NCBI GenBank assembly: GCA_947652615.1
Contig: CANTDX010000030.1
Coordinates: 1-40,292, forward strand
Origin: an uncultured Dorea sp.
Lineage (GTDB): Bacteria > Bacillota > Clostridia > Lachnospirales > Lachnospiraceae
DNA: 40,292 bases
Reading direction: 5' to 3'
In this document: positions 15,441-22,918 of the stretch, one piece after another
Layout: each line of letters opens with the position of its first letter
Position numbering within the stretch: the stretch's first letter is position 1
Notes under the pieces: generated by a model
Databases searched by the model: none
Told to the model about the DNA's origin: nothing
The model's input: the letters and a program-made list of their open reading frames with translations, nothing else
Position numbers and translations under genes: made by a program

Positions 15441-16676
15441 ATGAAGATCAGTGAATTTAGTTCCAGATTCCATATGTCGCCGGAGACCATACGGTATTAT
15501 GTAAATGAAGGACTGTTGGTTCCTCACAGCAGGAATAACCGGTATGATTTTACTGAAAATGATGTGACAGATATGGAATACATATTAAGATTGAAAGCAT
15601 TTCATTTTTCGCTCCATGAGATCCACAGGATCCTTGTACTGAAAAGGCTGAGTAATTTTGACAGTTCTGATGAACTGGATGATTATATTGGTATATTGAA
15701 GAATCAGAAAAAGGTTCTGCTCAAAGAGCAGGAGAATCTGAAGAAGATACTTAAAAATATCGAACAGGAGATTGCGGAAGCAATTCACAGGAAGAATGAA
15801 GATGAGAATACGGTGACAGGAGTGCCGTTTCTGGCGTTGCCCTATCTGGTTTGCCCCAAGTGTCAGGAAAAGCTTTCTCTAGTGAACTGTAGTATTGAAA
15901 ACCAGGAGATCATTGAAGGGAAGCTGATCTGTGCCTGCGGTTACCACGCGGACATTCACAGGGGGATCATTGTGGGAGAGATCGGAGAGGTGAGTCCTTA
16001 TGATGGTATGGATGTGGAACGGTACTGTTACCGGATGATGAGTCCGGAGCTCTTAAGCCTGGTAGAGAAGTCTTATTATTGGATCAGGGACCGTCTAACA
16101 GAAGAAGCTCTCTCGGGAAAGCTGGTGTTTGAGGATTGTATCAATAATTACTGTTTCCTATATACGAATCTGCCATTTCTCCATCCGGACGCACTCTATA
16201 TTATCAGTGACAAATACGAAGAAGTAGTGTTCATGTATAAGAAATTGATTGAAAAGCTGGGAGTAAAAAGAAATATTCTGTATATAGCAGCCGGTATGCA
16301 TCATCTCCCCCTGAGGCACAAATGCATAGATTATTATCTGGATTTTGATTCTGCAAATGAGTACGCAATCTTATACAACAGCTTTTCTATTGGTCAGGTT
16401 GAAGAATATCTTGCGGATTCCGCAGAGTATATCGGTGCGTTCTTCCATATGAAGCAGAGCGGGCCGTCGGTGGAGAAGCTTCATGAGCAGTACCCGGAGG
16501 CTTGGAAACATAGCTTTGACGAGCGGCAGTTCAAACGGGAATTGTCGATACATTGGGATGAGATTGATTATGACGGGAAATACGGCATGGTGACAGATTC
16601 GGGATACGGTGAATCCTTCAGTTATCATGTGGGAGCCGATGAACTCTGGCTTGGCACGTATGCCTGTAAGCGGTGA
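15441..16676 (+). CDS. MerR-type regulator fused to zinc ribbon and methyltransferase-like domain
   Basis: A 411-residue protein. Residues 1-70 are a MerR-type winged helix (ISEFSSRFHMSPETIRYYVNEGLL, then the RYDFTENDV wing). Residues 75-120 form a coiled coil expected to dimerise it. Residues 135-170 are a zinc ribbon, Cys138-x2-Cys141 and Cys164-x-Cys166, of the kind found ahead of RlmA-like methyltransferases. Residues 185-411 resemble a Rossmann methyltransferase domain (ILYIAAGMHHLPL, then CIDYYLDFDSANEY), but the glycine-rich SAM loop is degenerate, so it is more likely a ligand sensor than an enzyme. AAAGGAGAG precedes the start. It diverges from the symporter operon and probably controls it and itself through the palindrome and the long-spacer promoter. 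Confidence 0.8.
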   Translation: MKISEFSSRFHMSPETIRYYVNEGLLVPHSRNNRYDFTENDVTDMEYILRLKAFHFSLHEIHRILVLKRLSNFDSSDELDDYIGILKNQKKVLLKEQENLKKILKNIEQEIAEAIHRKNEDENTVTGVPFLALPYLVCPKCQEKLSLVNCSIENQEIIEGKLICACGYHADIHRGIIVGEIGEVSPYDGMDVERYCYRMMSPELLSLVEKSYYWIRDRLTEEALSGKLVFEDCINNYCFLYTNLPFLHPDALYIISDKYEEVVFMYKKLIEKLGVKRNILYIAAGMHHLPLRHKCIDYYLDFDSANEYAILYNSFSIGQVEEYLADSAEYIGAFFHMKQSGPSVEKLHEQYPEAWKHSFDERQFKRELSIHWDEIDYDGKYGMVTDSGYGESFSYHVGADELWLGTYACKR

Positions 16677-16700
16677 TGGAAAAGTAAATAAGTATAACTT

Positions 16701-16820
16701 CTTTGTACTATATGAAATTAGATTCTATTTGTTTAGTGATGAAGCGCGTTACTTCATTAACGTCTGAATCCATGATAAAATGCCCACATAACACGGTTTC
16801 TTATGGCTTAAAGTACAAAG
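16701..16820. repeat. Inverted repeat pair upstream of the recombinase
   Basis: CTTTGTACT (16701-16709) recurs inverted as AGTACAAAG (16812-16820), bracketing about 100 bp just upstream of the recombinase gene; the right copy abuts its ribosome site. A smaller nested repeat, ATGAAG-N7-CTTCAT, lies between them near 16740-16760. Could be recombinase binding or crossover sites; a 9-bp match may also be chance. Confidence 0.35.
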
Positions 16821-16831
16821 GAGGAGAATGA

Positions 16832-17986
16832 ATGCCACGAAAAGGTGAAAACATTTACAGAAGAAAAGACGGACGCTGGGAAGCGCGCTATATTCATCAC
16901 TATGAAAACGGAAAGGCGAAATACCGCTATGTTTACGGCGCCACATACAAGGAAGCGAAGCAAAAGAGGATTGAGGTGCAGACAACGCCGCAGTGGGAGA
17001 TGATTTCCGCAGATAAGAGGCATGCAAAATTTGAGGAACTGACAGAGCATTGGCTTAAGGATATCAAGGTGGCGGTGAAGGAATCGACCTATACCAGATA
17101 TTATAGTATCGTGCAGAATTATCTGATCCCCAGGTTAGAGAAACAGTCTCTTGCAAAGATAGACCTGGAATTCTTGAAAGGATTGACAGAGGAGCTTCTC
17201 TTGGAAGGCAGTACGCAGAGAGAGCCCCTGGCTCCCAAAACGGTATCTGATATTGTATGTGTATTAAAATCAATTCTTCAATATGGGAAGAATAATGGTT
17301 ACCCATGTCCGGATTTTACCGTCCTGCGTCATCCGCAGAAGTTACTCAAACCAGCCAGGATTTTGACAGAAGATACCAGGATCAAGCTTGAGAAGATCTT
17401 ATTGAATGCCGAAGATACAACCAGCCTGGGGATTCTGTTCGCCTTATTTACCGGAGTGCGGATCGGGGAACTGTGCGGGCTTCGTTGGGAGGACGTAGAT
17501 TTCCAGTCATTGACGGTCAGTATCAAGAGGACGGTTGAGCGGATCGCGGACCTGGACCCGAACACTTCTAAGAAGACGAAGGTGGTCTTAAGCGAGCCGA
17601 AGACGGAGAATTCTATCCGTATCATTCCGCTCCCGGGATTTCTCGCGGAATATCTGGAAATGCGGAAACGTGATCCCAAGTTCTATCTGCTGACCGGGAA
17701 GAGGAAATATACAGAACCGCATCAGTTCTATGTCCGGTATCAGAATTATCTGGAGAAACATGGGATAGAGAATTATACGTTTCACTCTTTGCGGCATACG
17801 TTCGCTACTCGGTGTGTGGAGATGGAGTTTGATACAAAGTCTCTGGCTGAGATTCTGGGGCATTCCCATATCAGCACGACGCTTTCCATATATGTGCATC
17901 CGTCCCTGCAGCAGAAGAAGATGCAGATGAACAGATTGGCACCGTATGAGACAAATGAGAAGACAGAGAGTATTATTGATGGATAA
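16832..17986 (+). CDS. Tyrosine recombinase (integrase family)
   Basis: This 384-residue tyrosine site-specific recombinase breaks and rejoins DNA via a 3'-phosphotyrosine. The N-terminal arm-binding-like segment GENIYRRKDGRWEARYIHHYENGKAKYRYVYG (5-36) matches the Tn916/phage-type integrase N-terminus. A core-binding domain follows (about 65-165), then the catalytic domain with Arg210 (TGVRIGELCGLRWEDVD), His318 and Arg321 (HSLRHTFATR), His344 (GHSHISTT) and Tyr354 (LSIYVHP). All catalytic residues are intact. The start has GGAGGAG. It stands alone: no excisionase, relaxase, phage or transposon genes flank it, and no tRNA attachment site is beside it. It may be a domesticated recombinase or the residue of an integrated element. 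Confidence 0.9.
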   Translation: MPRKGENIYRRKDGRWEARYIHHYENGKAKYRYVYGATYKEAKQKRIEVQTTPQWEMISADKRHAKFEELTEHWLKDIKVAVKESTYTRYYSIVQNYLIPRLEKQSLAKIDLEFLKGLTEELLLEGSTQREPLAPKTVSDIVCVLKSILQYGKNNGYPCPDFTVLRHPQKLLKPARILTEDTRIKLEKILLNAEDTTSLGILFALFTGVRIGELCGLRWEDVDFQSLTVSIKRTVERIADLDPNTSKKTKVVLSEPKTENSIRIIPLPGFLAEYLEMRKRDPKFYLLTGKRKYTEPHQFYVRYQNYLEKHGIENYTFHSLRHTFATRCVEMEFDTKSLAEILGHSHISTTLSIYVHPSLQQKKMQMNRLAPYETNEKTESIIDG

Positions 17987-18076
17987 ATCAATATGTAAAT
18001 ATAGGGTGGTAAACATTATTATTTTTTGTTATAGTAAGACTGATTTATTCTTAAATTACGATAGGAGTGTGATATT

Positions 18077-19360
18077 ATGCCAGTATTACGGCCATTCAGG
18101 GGTGTGCGCCCGGCAGGAGATAAAGCGTCGGATATCGCGGCACTTCCGTATGATGTATATAATAGAGAGGAAGCGAAGAGGGTTGTAGAGCGTAATCCGC
18201 TCTCATTTCTGAAGATAGACCGTGCGGAGACACAGTTCCCTGATGAGACGGATCTGTATTCGCAGGAGGTCTATGAGCGTGCCGGCCAGACGCTTAAGGA
18301 GATGATCTGCGACGGTTCTTTTGTGAGGGATGAAGAGCCTTGCTTCTATCTGTATGCGCTGACCTTTCACGGACGGACACAGACCGGGATCGTGGGATGC
18401 GCCGCGGTAGATGATTATCTGAGCGGTGCGGTCCGGAAGCATGAGAATACCAAGGAGGATAAGGAGAAGGACCGGATCCGCCATGTGGATACGCTGAATG
18501 CCCAGACGGGCCCTATTTTCCTGGCGTACCGGCAGCAGGCCGGACTTAAGGGAATTGTCGATACGGTCAAATGTTCGGATTCAATCTATGATTTTATATC
18601 GGAAGACGGGATCCGGCATCAGGTATGGAAGATCGGAACGGATACAGAAGAAGATCGGGCGAGGCAGAAGGCGATTGCAGATATATTTTCCAATATGGAA
18701 TGCGTCTATATCGCGGACGGGCATCACCGTGCGGCGTCGGCGGTGAAGGTAGGACTTAAGCGCCGCAGGGAGCATCCGGATTACGACGGGACGGAGGAGT
18801 TCAACTATTTCCTGTCGGTGCTGTTCCCGGCAGAGGAATTGAGGATTTTTGATTATAACAGGGTTGTAACCGGAACGGCTGAGCAGACATTGGAAGAGCT
18901 GTTAGAAAGGATCCGCGGGAATTTCCAAATTACGGAAAGTGCATCCGAGATTCATCCAAGGCACAAGGGTGAGATCGTTATGTACGGCAGCAGAAGATGG
19001 TACAGACTGACGGTTCATGAGGAATTGTATAAGAACGATCCGGTGGATGACCTGGATGTGTCTATTCTGCAGAATTACATATTGGATCCGCTTTTTGATA
19101 TTAAGGACCCCAAGACAGACCCAAGGGTTCAATTCGTCGGCGGAATCCGCGGAATAGGGGAGTTGGTAAGGCTGACGGACGGTGCGGCGGACGGGGAATC
19201 GAAGACGGCGGGAGATCCGGCGCTTCGGGTTGCCTTTGCCATGTATCCGACTTCTATGGACGAGCTGCTTGCCGTCGCGGATTCCGGCAGGCTGATGCCG
19301 CCTAAATCCACCTGGTTTGAGCCGAAGCTGCGGAGTGGATTATTTATTCATATGATGTAA
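18077..19360 (+). CDS. DUF1015 family protein
   Basis: A 427-residue soluble protein of DUF1015, a family common in Clostridia and often seen near serine-biosynthesis genes (serA, serC), which are absent here. The family pattern is clear: RPFRGVRPAGDKASDIAALPYDVYN at the start, AVRKHENTKEDKEKDRIRHVDTLNAQTGPIFL (about 133-164), VYIADGHHRAASA (about 214-226) with conserved Asp-Gly-His-His, and the C-terminal PPKSTWFEPKLRSGLFIHMM. The conserved His/Asp-rich segments suggest an enzyme, and kinase-like activity has been proposed for relatives, but I do not assign one. AGGAG precedes the start. It is probably transcribed alone. Confidence 0.85.
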   Translation: MPVLRPFRGVRPAGDKASDIAALPYDVYNREEAKRVVERNPLSFLKIDRAETQFPDETDLYSQEVYERAGQTLKEMICDGSFVRDEEPCFYLYALTFHGRTQTGIVGCAAVDDYLSGAVRKHENTKEDKEKDRIRHVDTLNAQTGPIFLAYRQQAGLKGIVDTVKCSDSIYDFISEDGIRHQVWKIGTDTEEDRARQKAIADIFSNMECVYIADGHHRAASAVKVGLKRRREHPDYDGTEEFNYFLSVLFPAEELRIFDYNRVVTGTAEQTLEELLERIRGNFQITESASEIHPRHKGEIVMYGSRRWYRLTVHEELYKNDPVDDLDVSILQNYILDPLFDIKDPKTDPRVQFVGGIRGIGELVRLTDGAADGESKTAGDPALRVAFAMYPTSMDELLAVADSGRLMPPKSTWFEPKLRSGLFIHMM

Positions 19361-19466
19361 GAGCAGGCTTGCGGGCTGCCCCTGCATGAGGGGATATTAA
19401 CAGCAATCCGTTTACGGGTGGAAAAATCGGACAATTCTGAGAGTTATATCCATCATTGATTTTTTG

Positions 19467-19597
19467 TTGACATACTCGGTAAGCTATGATAACATAACCT
19501 TCGTTGTACAATACATGTAACAATTTTGTAATAATTGTAATAAAAATGAAAATATTGAATATACTTTATTAAAACAATATTCATGTATTGTAACAAT
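19467..19597 (+). promoter_or_regulatory. Upstream region of the cell wall hydrolase with repeated TTGTAAyAAT
   Basis: A TTGACA at 19467-19472 is 17 bp from TAACAT (19490-19495), a plausible promoter. Downstream, five copies of a TTGTAAyAAT-like decamer occur at about 19504, 19515, 19526, 19535 and 19588; the last abuts the AGGAGG. Perhaps an operator cluster or simply AT-rich leader. Confidence 0.45.
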
Positions 19598-19613
19598 AGG
19601 AGGGTAGTATTAT

Positions 19614-20237
19614 ATGATAAAAAACAAAAAAATCAATTCGGTGGTAGCGGTTGTCTCGGCATGTTCGCTGATGGCGGGATTCACCAGTGAGGCGGCAGGC
19701 TCACAGCCGGAGGGAAGAGTGCTGGCAGTTTCGAATGAAAATAACATAATAGAAGTACAGAGAGATACATTTTACGTGATGCCGGACACGCCTGTGGTAT
19801 CAGCCAAATCTAAGATCGAAGAAGAGCAGAAGAAGATCATCGAAGAGATCAAACGAAAAGAACGCGAGGCCAAGGAGAAAGCTGAGAGGGAGGCAGCGGC
19901 ATTGCGTAATCAATATCAGGAGCTTATGGCGTCCATTATTTTCTGCGAGGCGGGCAATCAGCCTTACGAAGGACAGGTGGCAGTAGGAGCAGTCATCATG
20001 AACCGGGTAAGAAGCGGTTCCTATCCAAACAGTATCGAGGCAGTCATCTATCAGTCCGGGCAGTTTACTCCGGCATCTACGGGATGGCTTGACAGAGTAA
20101 GGAATTCCCGCGGTTATACGGCGACGTCTATGCAGGCGGCGGCAGATGCGCTCGCGGGGGCGAATCCGATCGGAAACTGTCTGTATTTTGACCAAGGCGG
20201 ATATGGGATGAAGATAGGGGCTCATTACTTCCATTAG
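19614..20237 (+). CDS. Secreted cell wall hydrolase (SleB-like)
   Basis: A 207-residue exported peptidoglycan hydrolase. Residues 1-28 form a signal peptide (basic MIKNKKIN, hydrophobic VVAVVSACSLMAG, Ala-rich cleavage zone near EAAG). A charged coiled coil follows (about 66-100, KIEEEQKKIIEEIKRKEREA), then a C-terminal hydrolase_2/SleB-type catalytic domain (104-207). The catalytic Glu112 is in IIFCEAGNQPYEGQVAVGAVIMNRVRSG, and FTPASTG and NCLYFDQ are typical family segments. SleB itself degrades spore cortex at germination; vegetative relatives of this architecture remodel the wall, so the sporulation link is open. A strong AGGAGG precedes the start. The gene converges on glgB across a long hairpin. 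Confidence 0.85.
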   Translation: MIKNKKINSVVAVVSACSLMAGFTSEAAGSQPEGRVLAVSNENNIIEVQRDTFYVMPDTPVVSAKSKIEEEQKKIIEEIKRKEREAKEKAEREAAALRNQYQELMASIIFCEAGNQPYEGQVAVGAVIMNRVRSGSYPNSIEAVIYQSGQFTPASTGWLDRVRNSRGYTATSMQAAADALAGANPIGNCLYFDQGGYGMKIGAHYFH

Positions 20238-20249
20238 AAATCAGACAGG

Positions 20250-20322
20250 TATATAGCGAAATTCAACTTGGGACGTAGTAAATTATAATTTTACTACGTC
20301 CCAAGTTGAATTTTGCTATATA
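20250..20322. terminator. 33-bp-stem hairpin between convergent genes
   Basis: A near-perfect inverted repeat: arms beginning TATATAGCGAAATTCAACTT at 20250 and mirrored to 20322, one G-T wobble, short AT loop around 20286. It sits between the hydrolase and the glgB stop, which it overlaps by 7 nt. Most likely a bidirectional terminator, although the stem is unusually long. Confidence 0.65.
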
Positions 20323-22112
20323 CTTATTTGATAATAAACCGCTGTATAAGCCCCTAATGTCAATCGGGTTTGGTGTTTTTTTAATTGGATTTCTTTCTCA
20401 TCGGCCGTGTACTTTTTCGCTCCCGCGTAGATCTCATCATCACTTGCGAGCAGCAGAGTGAGCGTGTCTGCTCCTTCAACAGTCAGCTCATAATCTTCCT
20501 GTATCTGGCCGGAGAGGTTGAAGACAGCCAATATCCTTTCTTTATCGGCAATCCTCTCGAAGGTATAGATACACCGCTCTTCCTGGTGGCAGTCGATCCA
20601 GGTAAATCCATCCGTATCATAATCCTTCTGATAAAGGGCAGGATGCTTCAGATAGAGCAGATTCAGATCCCTGACGAAACGGTGGAAAGCGTCATGGACT
20701 GGATAGGTCAGGATGTCCCAGTCCTGTTCCCGCTTCTCATCCCATTCCCTGAGCTGGCCAAGCTCATTCCCCATGAAATTCAGCTTCTTCCCCGGATGGG
20801 CGTACATGTACATATAGAGGGCGCGTGCCTGAGGGAATTTCTCATCATAATCACCGTTCATCTTCTGCATGATGGTGGCTTTGCCGTGCACCACTTCATC
20901 ATGGGAAAACGGCAGTAAAAATGCGTCATTATAATAATACATCATAGAGAAGGTCAGTTTGTGGTAGTTTGCCGGCCGGTATTCGGGAGCCGTACGGAAA
21001 TAATCCAGCGTGTCGTTCATCCATCCCATATCCCATTTATAGTCGAAGCCCAGCCCGCCCTCCGAAACCGGTCTGGTAACGCCGGGATAAGAAGTAGAGT
21101 CTTCGGCAGAGAGTATAGCGGAGGGATGCCGTTCTTTAAGGCCGCGGTTCATCTCGCGGATGAAGTCGACGGCAGTATTATTGACGCCTCTTGCCGGGTC
21201 GCCCTGCCAGTAAATGATCCTGCTGATGGCATCCATGCGGATCCCGTCAATGTGGTATTCTGTCAGCCAATAATTGGCGGCAGACTGGAGGAAGCTTCGG
21301 ACTTCCCCGCGGGAATGCATGAAATTACAGCTTCCCCATTCGCTGACGCCCACATCCTGGTGAGGATATTCATAGAGAGCGGTGCCGTCATAATTCGCCA
21401 GAGCATAGCCGTCCACAGCAAAATGAACCGGTACAAAATCCAGTATGATCCCGATATCATGCCTGTGGCATCTGTCGATGAATTCCATCAGCTCTCTGGC
21501 CGTACCATAGCGAGAGGTCGGACTGTAGAAGCCGGTATTCTGATAGCCCCAGGATTCATCACAGGGGTGTTCGCTGAGGGGCATGATCTCTATATAATTG
21601 TAACCGTATTCTTTCAGATAGGGGATCAGGATGTCTGCCATCTCCGTGTAAGTATACCAGTCGTCTGCCTGATCGGAAGGCTTCTTGAAGGAGCCGAAAT
21701 GTAGCTCGTAGATATTCAGCGGCCTGTCCTTGCAGTCCGTTCGTCTGTTCATCCAGGCGGAATCCTGATATGTATAGGAGCTAAGATCACGTATATAAGA
21801 AGCTGTATTCGGGCGAAGCTCCATGCCGAAGCCGTAAGGGTCGCAGTGATCGATATAAGAATGATCCTGCTTGTAAATGCGGTACTTGTACATCATCCCG
21901 GGAGCGGCATCCGCGGCGTAGCACTCCCAGAAGTTTCCGTCATAGATCTTGTTCATGTTCCATTCCTGCCAGCCGGTGAATTCACCGATCAGGGAGATTC
22001 TTGCGGCGCCGGGTGCAAATGTACGGAAAGTGACGCCGGTTTCTTCCGGGTGCGCTCCGAGAAATTGATAAGCGTCGAATATTTTCCCGGTATAAAATCC
22101 ATAAAAATCCAT
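20316..22112 (-). CDS. glgB: 1,4-alpha-glucan (glycogen) branching enzyme
   Basis: This 598-residue GH13 enzyme cuts an alpha-1,4 chain and re-attaches it by an alpha-1,6 bond, making branches in glycogen. An N-terminal CBM48-like domain (about 18-105, FLGAHPEETGVTFRTFAPGA) precedes the TIM barrel. Catalytic residues are Asp294 in DGIRMDAIS, Glu337 in LSAEDST and Asp405 in PFSHDEVVHGK. NELGQLREW and a C-terminal beta domain complete it. It is shorter than E. coli GlgB because the extra N1 module is missing, as in many Firmicutes. No other glycogen genes are adjacent. A good AGGAGG lies upstream of the start. Its 3' end runs into the shared hairpin. Confidence 0.93.
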   Translation of the reverse strand: MDFYGFYTGKIFDAYQFLGAHPEETGVTFRTFAPGAARISLIGEFTGWQEWNMNKIYDGNFWECYAADAAPGMMYKYRIYKQDHSYIDHCDPYGFGMELRPNTASYIRDLSSYTYQDSAWMNRRTDCKDRPLNIYELHFGSFKKPSDQADDWYTYTEMADILIPYLKEYGYNYIEIMPLSEHPCDESWGYQNTGFYSPTSRYGTARELMEFIDRCHRHDIGIILDFVPVHFAVDGYALANYDGTALYEYPHQDVGVSEWGSCNFMHSRGEVRSFLQSAANYWLTEYHIDGIRMDAISRIIYWQGDPARGVNNTAVDFIREMNRGLKERHPSAILSAEDSTSYPGVTRPVSEGGLGFDYKWDMGWMNDTLDYFRTAPEYRPANYHKLTFSMMYYYNDAFLLPFSHDEVVHGKATIMQKMNGDYDEKFPQARALYMYMYAHPGKKLNFMGNELGQLREWDEKREQDWDILTYPVHDAFHRFVRDLNLLYLKHPALYQKDYDTDGFTWIDCHQEERCIYTFERIADKERILAVFNLSGQIQEDYELTVEGADTLTLLLASDDEIYAGAKKYTADEKEIQLKKHQTRLTLGAYTAVYYQISI

Positions 22113-22285
22113 AATTATTCCTCCTAATATAATATCCCAAATGGACAGTAGTCGTTTTATGTTTTATAATGATTATACTGATAAAAAATAAGGATATCCA
22201 CCGACAATATGAATGGATGGGCGGATAACCGACATTTTAGAAAATGTGTCGGGAAGTGATACATCAGGATAAAGGAGAGCGGGAT

Positions 22286-22843
22286 ATGGATCTGCGCATA
22301 GAGAAAACAGAGCGGGGAATCAAGAATGCATTTATTGAATTACGGTCAAGGAAACCATTGGAGAAGATAACGATCAGGGAGCTGTGCGAGCTGGCATGTA
22401 TTAACAAGTCTACATTTTATTCTCATTACAAGGATATTTATGATCTGTCAGACCACATGGAGGCTGAGGTGGTGCGCTCCATTACCAACAGCATTTCCCA
22501 TCCGGAATATATTATGGAGAAGCCGGCGGAATTTACACGGGAATTATTCCTGGCATATCTGTCGCAGAATTCATTGACCATGATTCTGTTCTCGGGCAGC
22601 CAGCGGAATCATCTGGTTGACAGGATTGAGACGAGCATCAAGGAGATGGTATTTCAGGAATTTCCGGAATACAGGAACGACGAGGTGTGGAATATCATAC
22701 TGAGTTATTGTATTCAGGGCGGGTATCATACGTTTCAGAGGAACCGGGAAGGAGATATGAATACGCTGATCCGTATGATCGGTGAGATCACGGAGGCGGT
22801 GCAGGAGTTATATGGGAGGAAGAAGATGACAAAAATAGAATAA
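22286..22843 (+). CDS. TetR/AcrR-type transcriptional regulator
   Basis: A 185-residue one-domain DNA-binding regulator. Residues 1-55 give the TetR helix-turn-helix: RIEKTERGIKNAFIELRSRKPLEKITIRELCELACINKSTFYSHYKDIYDLSDHM, with KSTFYSHYKD as the recognition helix. The C-terminal helices resemble the DhaS/TetR_C-type domain. The ORF is open to 22244, but AAAGGAG lies before ATG 22286 and the domain aligns from there. It diverges from glgB; a small hairpin (CCGAC...GTCGG, near 22229-22254) lies in the shared upstream region. No exporter is adjacent, so its target is unknown. The LexA-like promoter of the next operon begins 6 nt after its stop. Confidence 0.85.
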   Translation: MDLRIEKTERGIKNAFIELRSRKPLEKITIRELCELACINKSTFYSHYKDIYDLSDHMEAEVVRSITNSISHPEYIMEKPAEFTRELFLAYLSQNSLTMILFSGSQRNHLVDRIETSIKEMVFQEFPEYRNDEVWNIILSYCIQGGYHTFQRNREGDMNTLIRMIGEITEAVQELYGRKKMTKIE

Positions 22844-22848
22844 AGGTA

Positions 22849-22900
22849 TTGACGGATAGAACGCTTGTTTGTATAATAAATAAAAAGGAACAAGCGTTCT
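22849..22900 (+). promoter_or_regulatory. SOS-type promoter with two LexA-like boxes
   Basis: TTGACG (22849-22854) and TATAAT (22872-22877) with a 17-bp spacer form a strong promoter. GAACGCTTGTTT (22859-22870) fills the spacer, and GAACAAGCGTTC (22888-22899) lies just after the -10. The second matches GAAC-N4-GTTC, the LexA/DinR box core of Firmicutes, exactly; the first matches with one change and is its inverse. LexA bound here would occlude polymerase. The two boxes also form a 12-bp inverted repeat that might act as a weak terminator for the TetR gene. Confidence 0.75.
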
Positions 22901-22918
22901 GTTTTGCGAGGGTGAATT

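Noticed and set aside
19467..19613. c-di-AMP (ydaO/yuaA) riboswitch before the cell wall hydrolase
   Set aside because: Such riboswitches often precede wall hydrolases, but this leader is short, AT-rich and lacks the conserved paired core.
22858..22900. 12-bp inverted repeat as nothing more than a terminator of the TetR gene
   Set aside because: It has a 19-nt loop and only a weak GTTTTG tail, and it embraces a consensus -10; each arm is a GAAC-N4-GTT(C/T) box, so the operator reading explains more. A secondary terminator role is left open.
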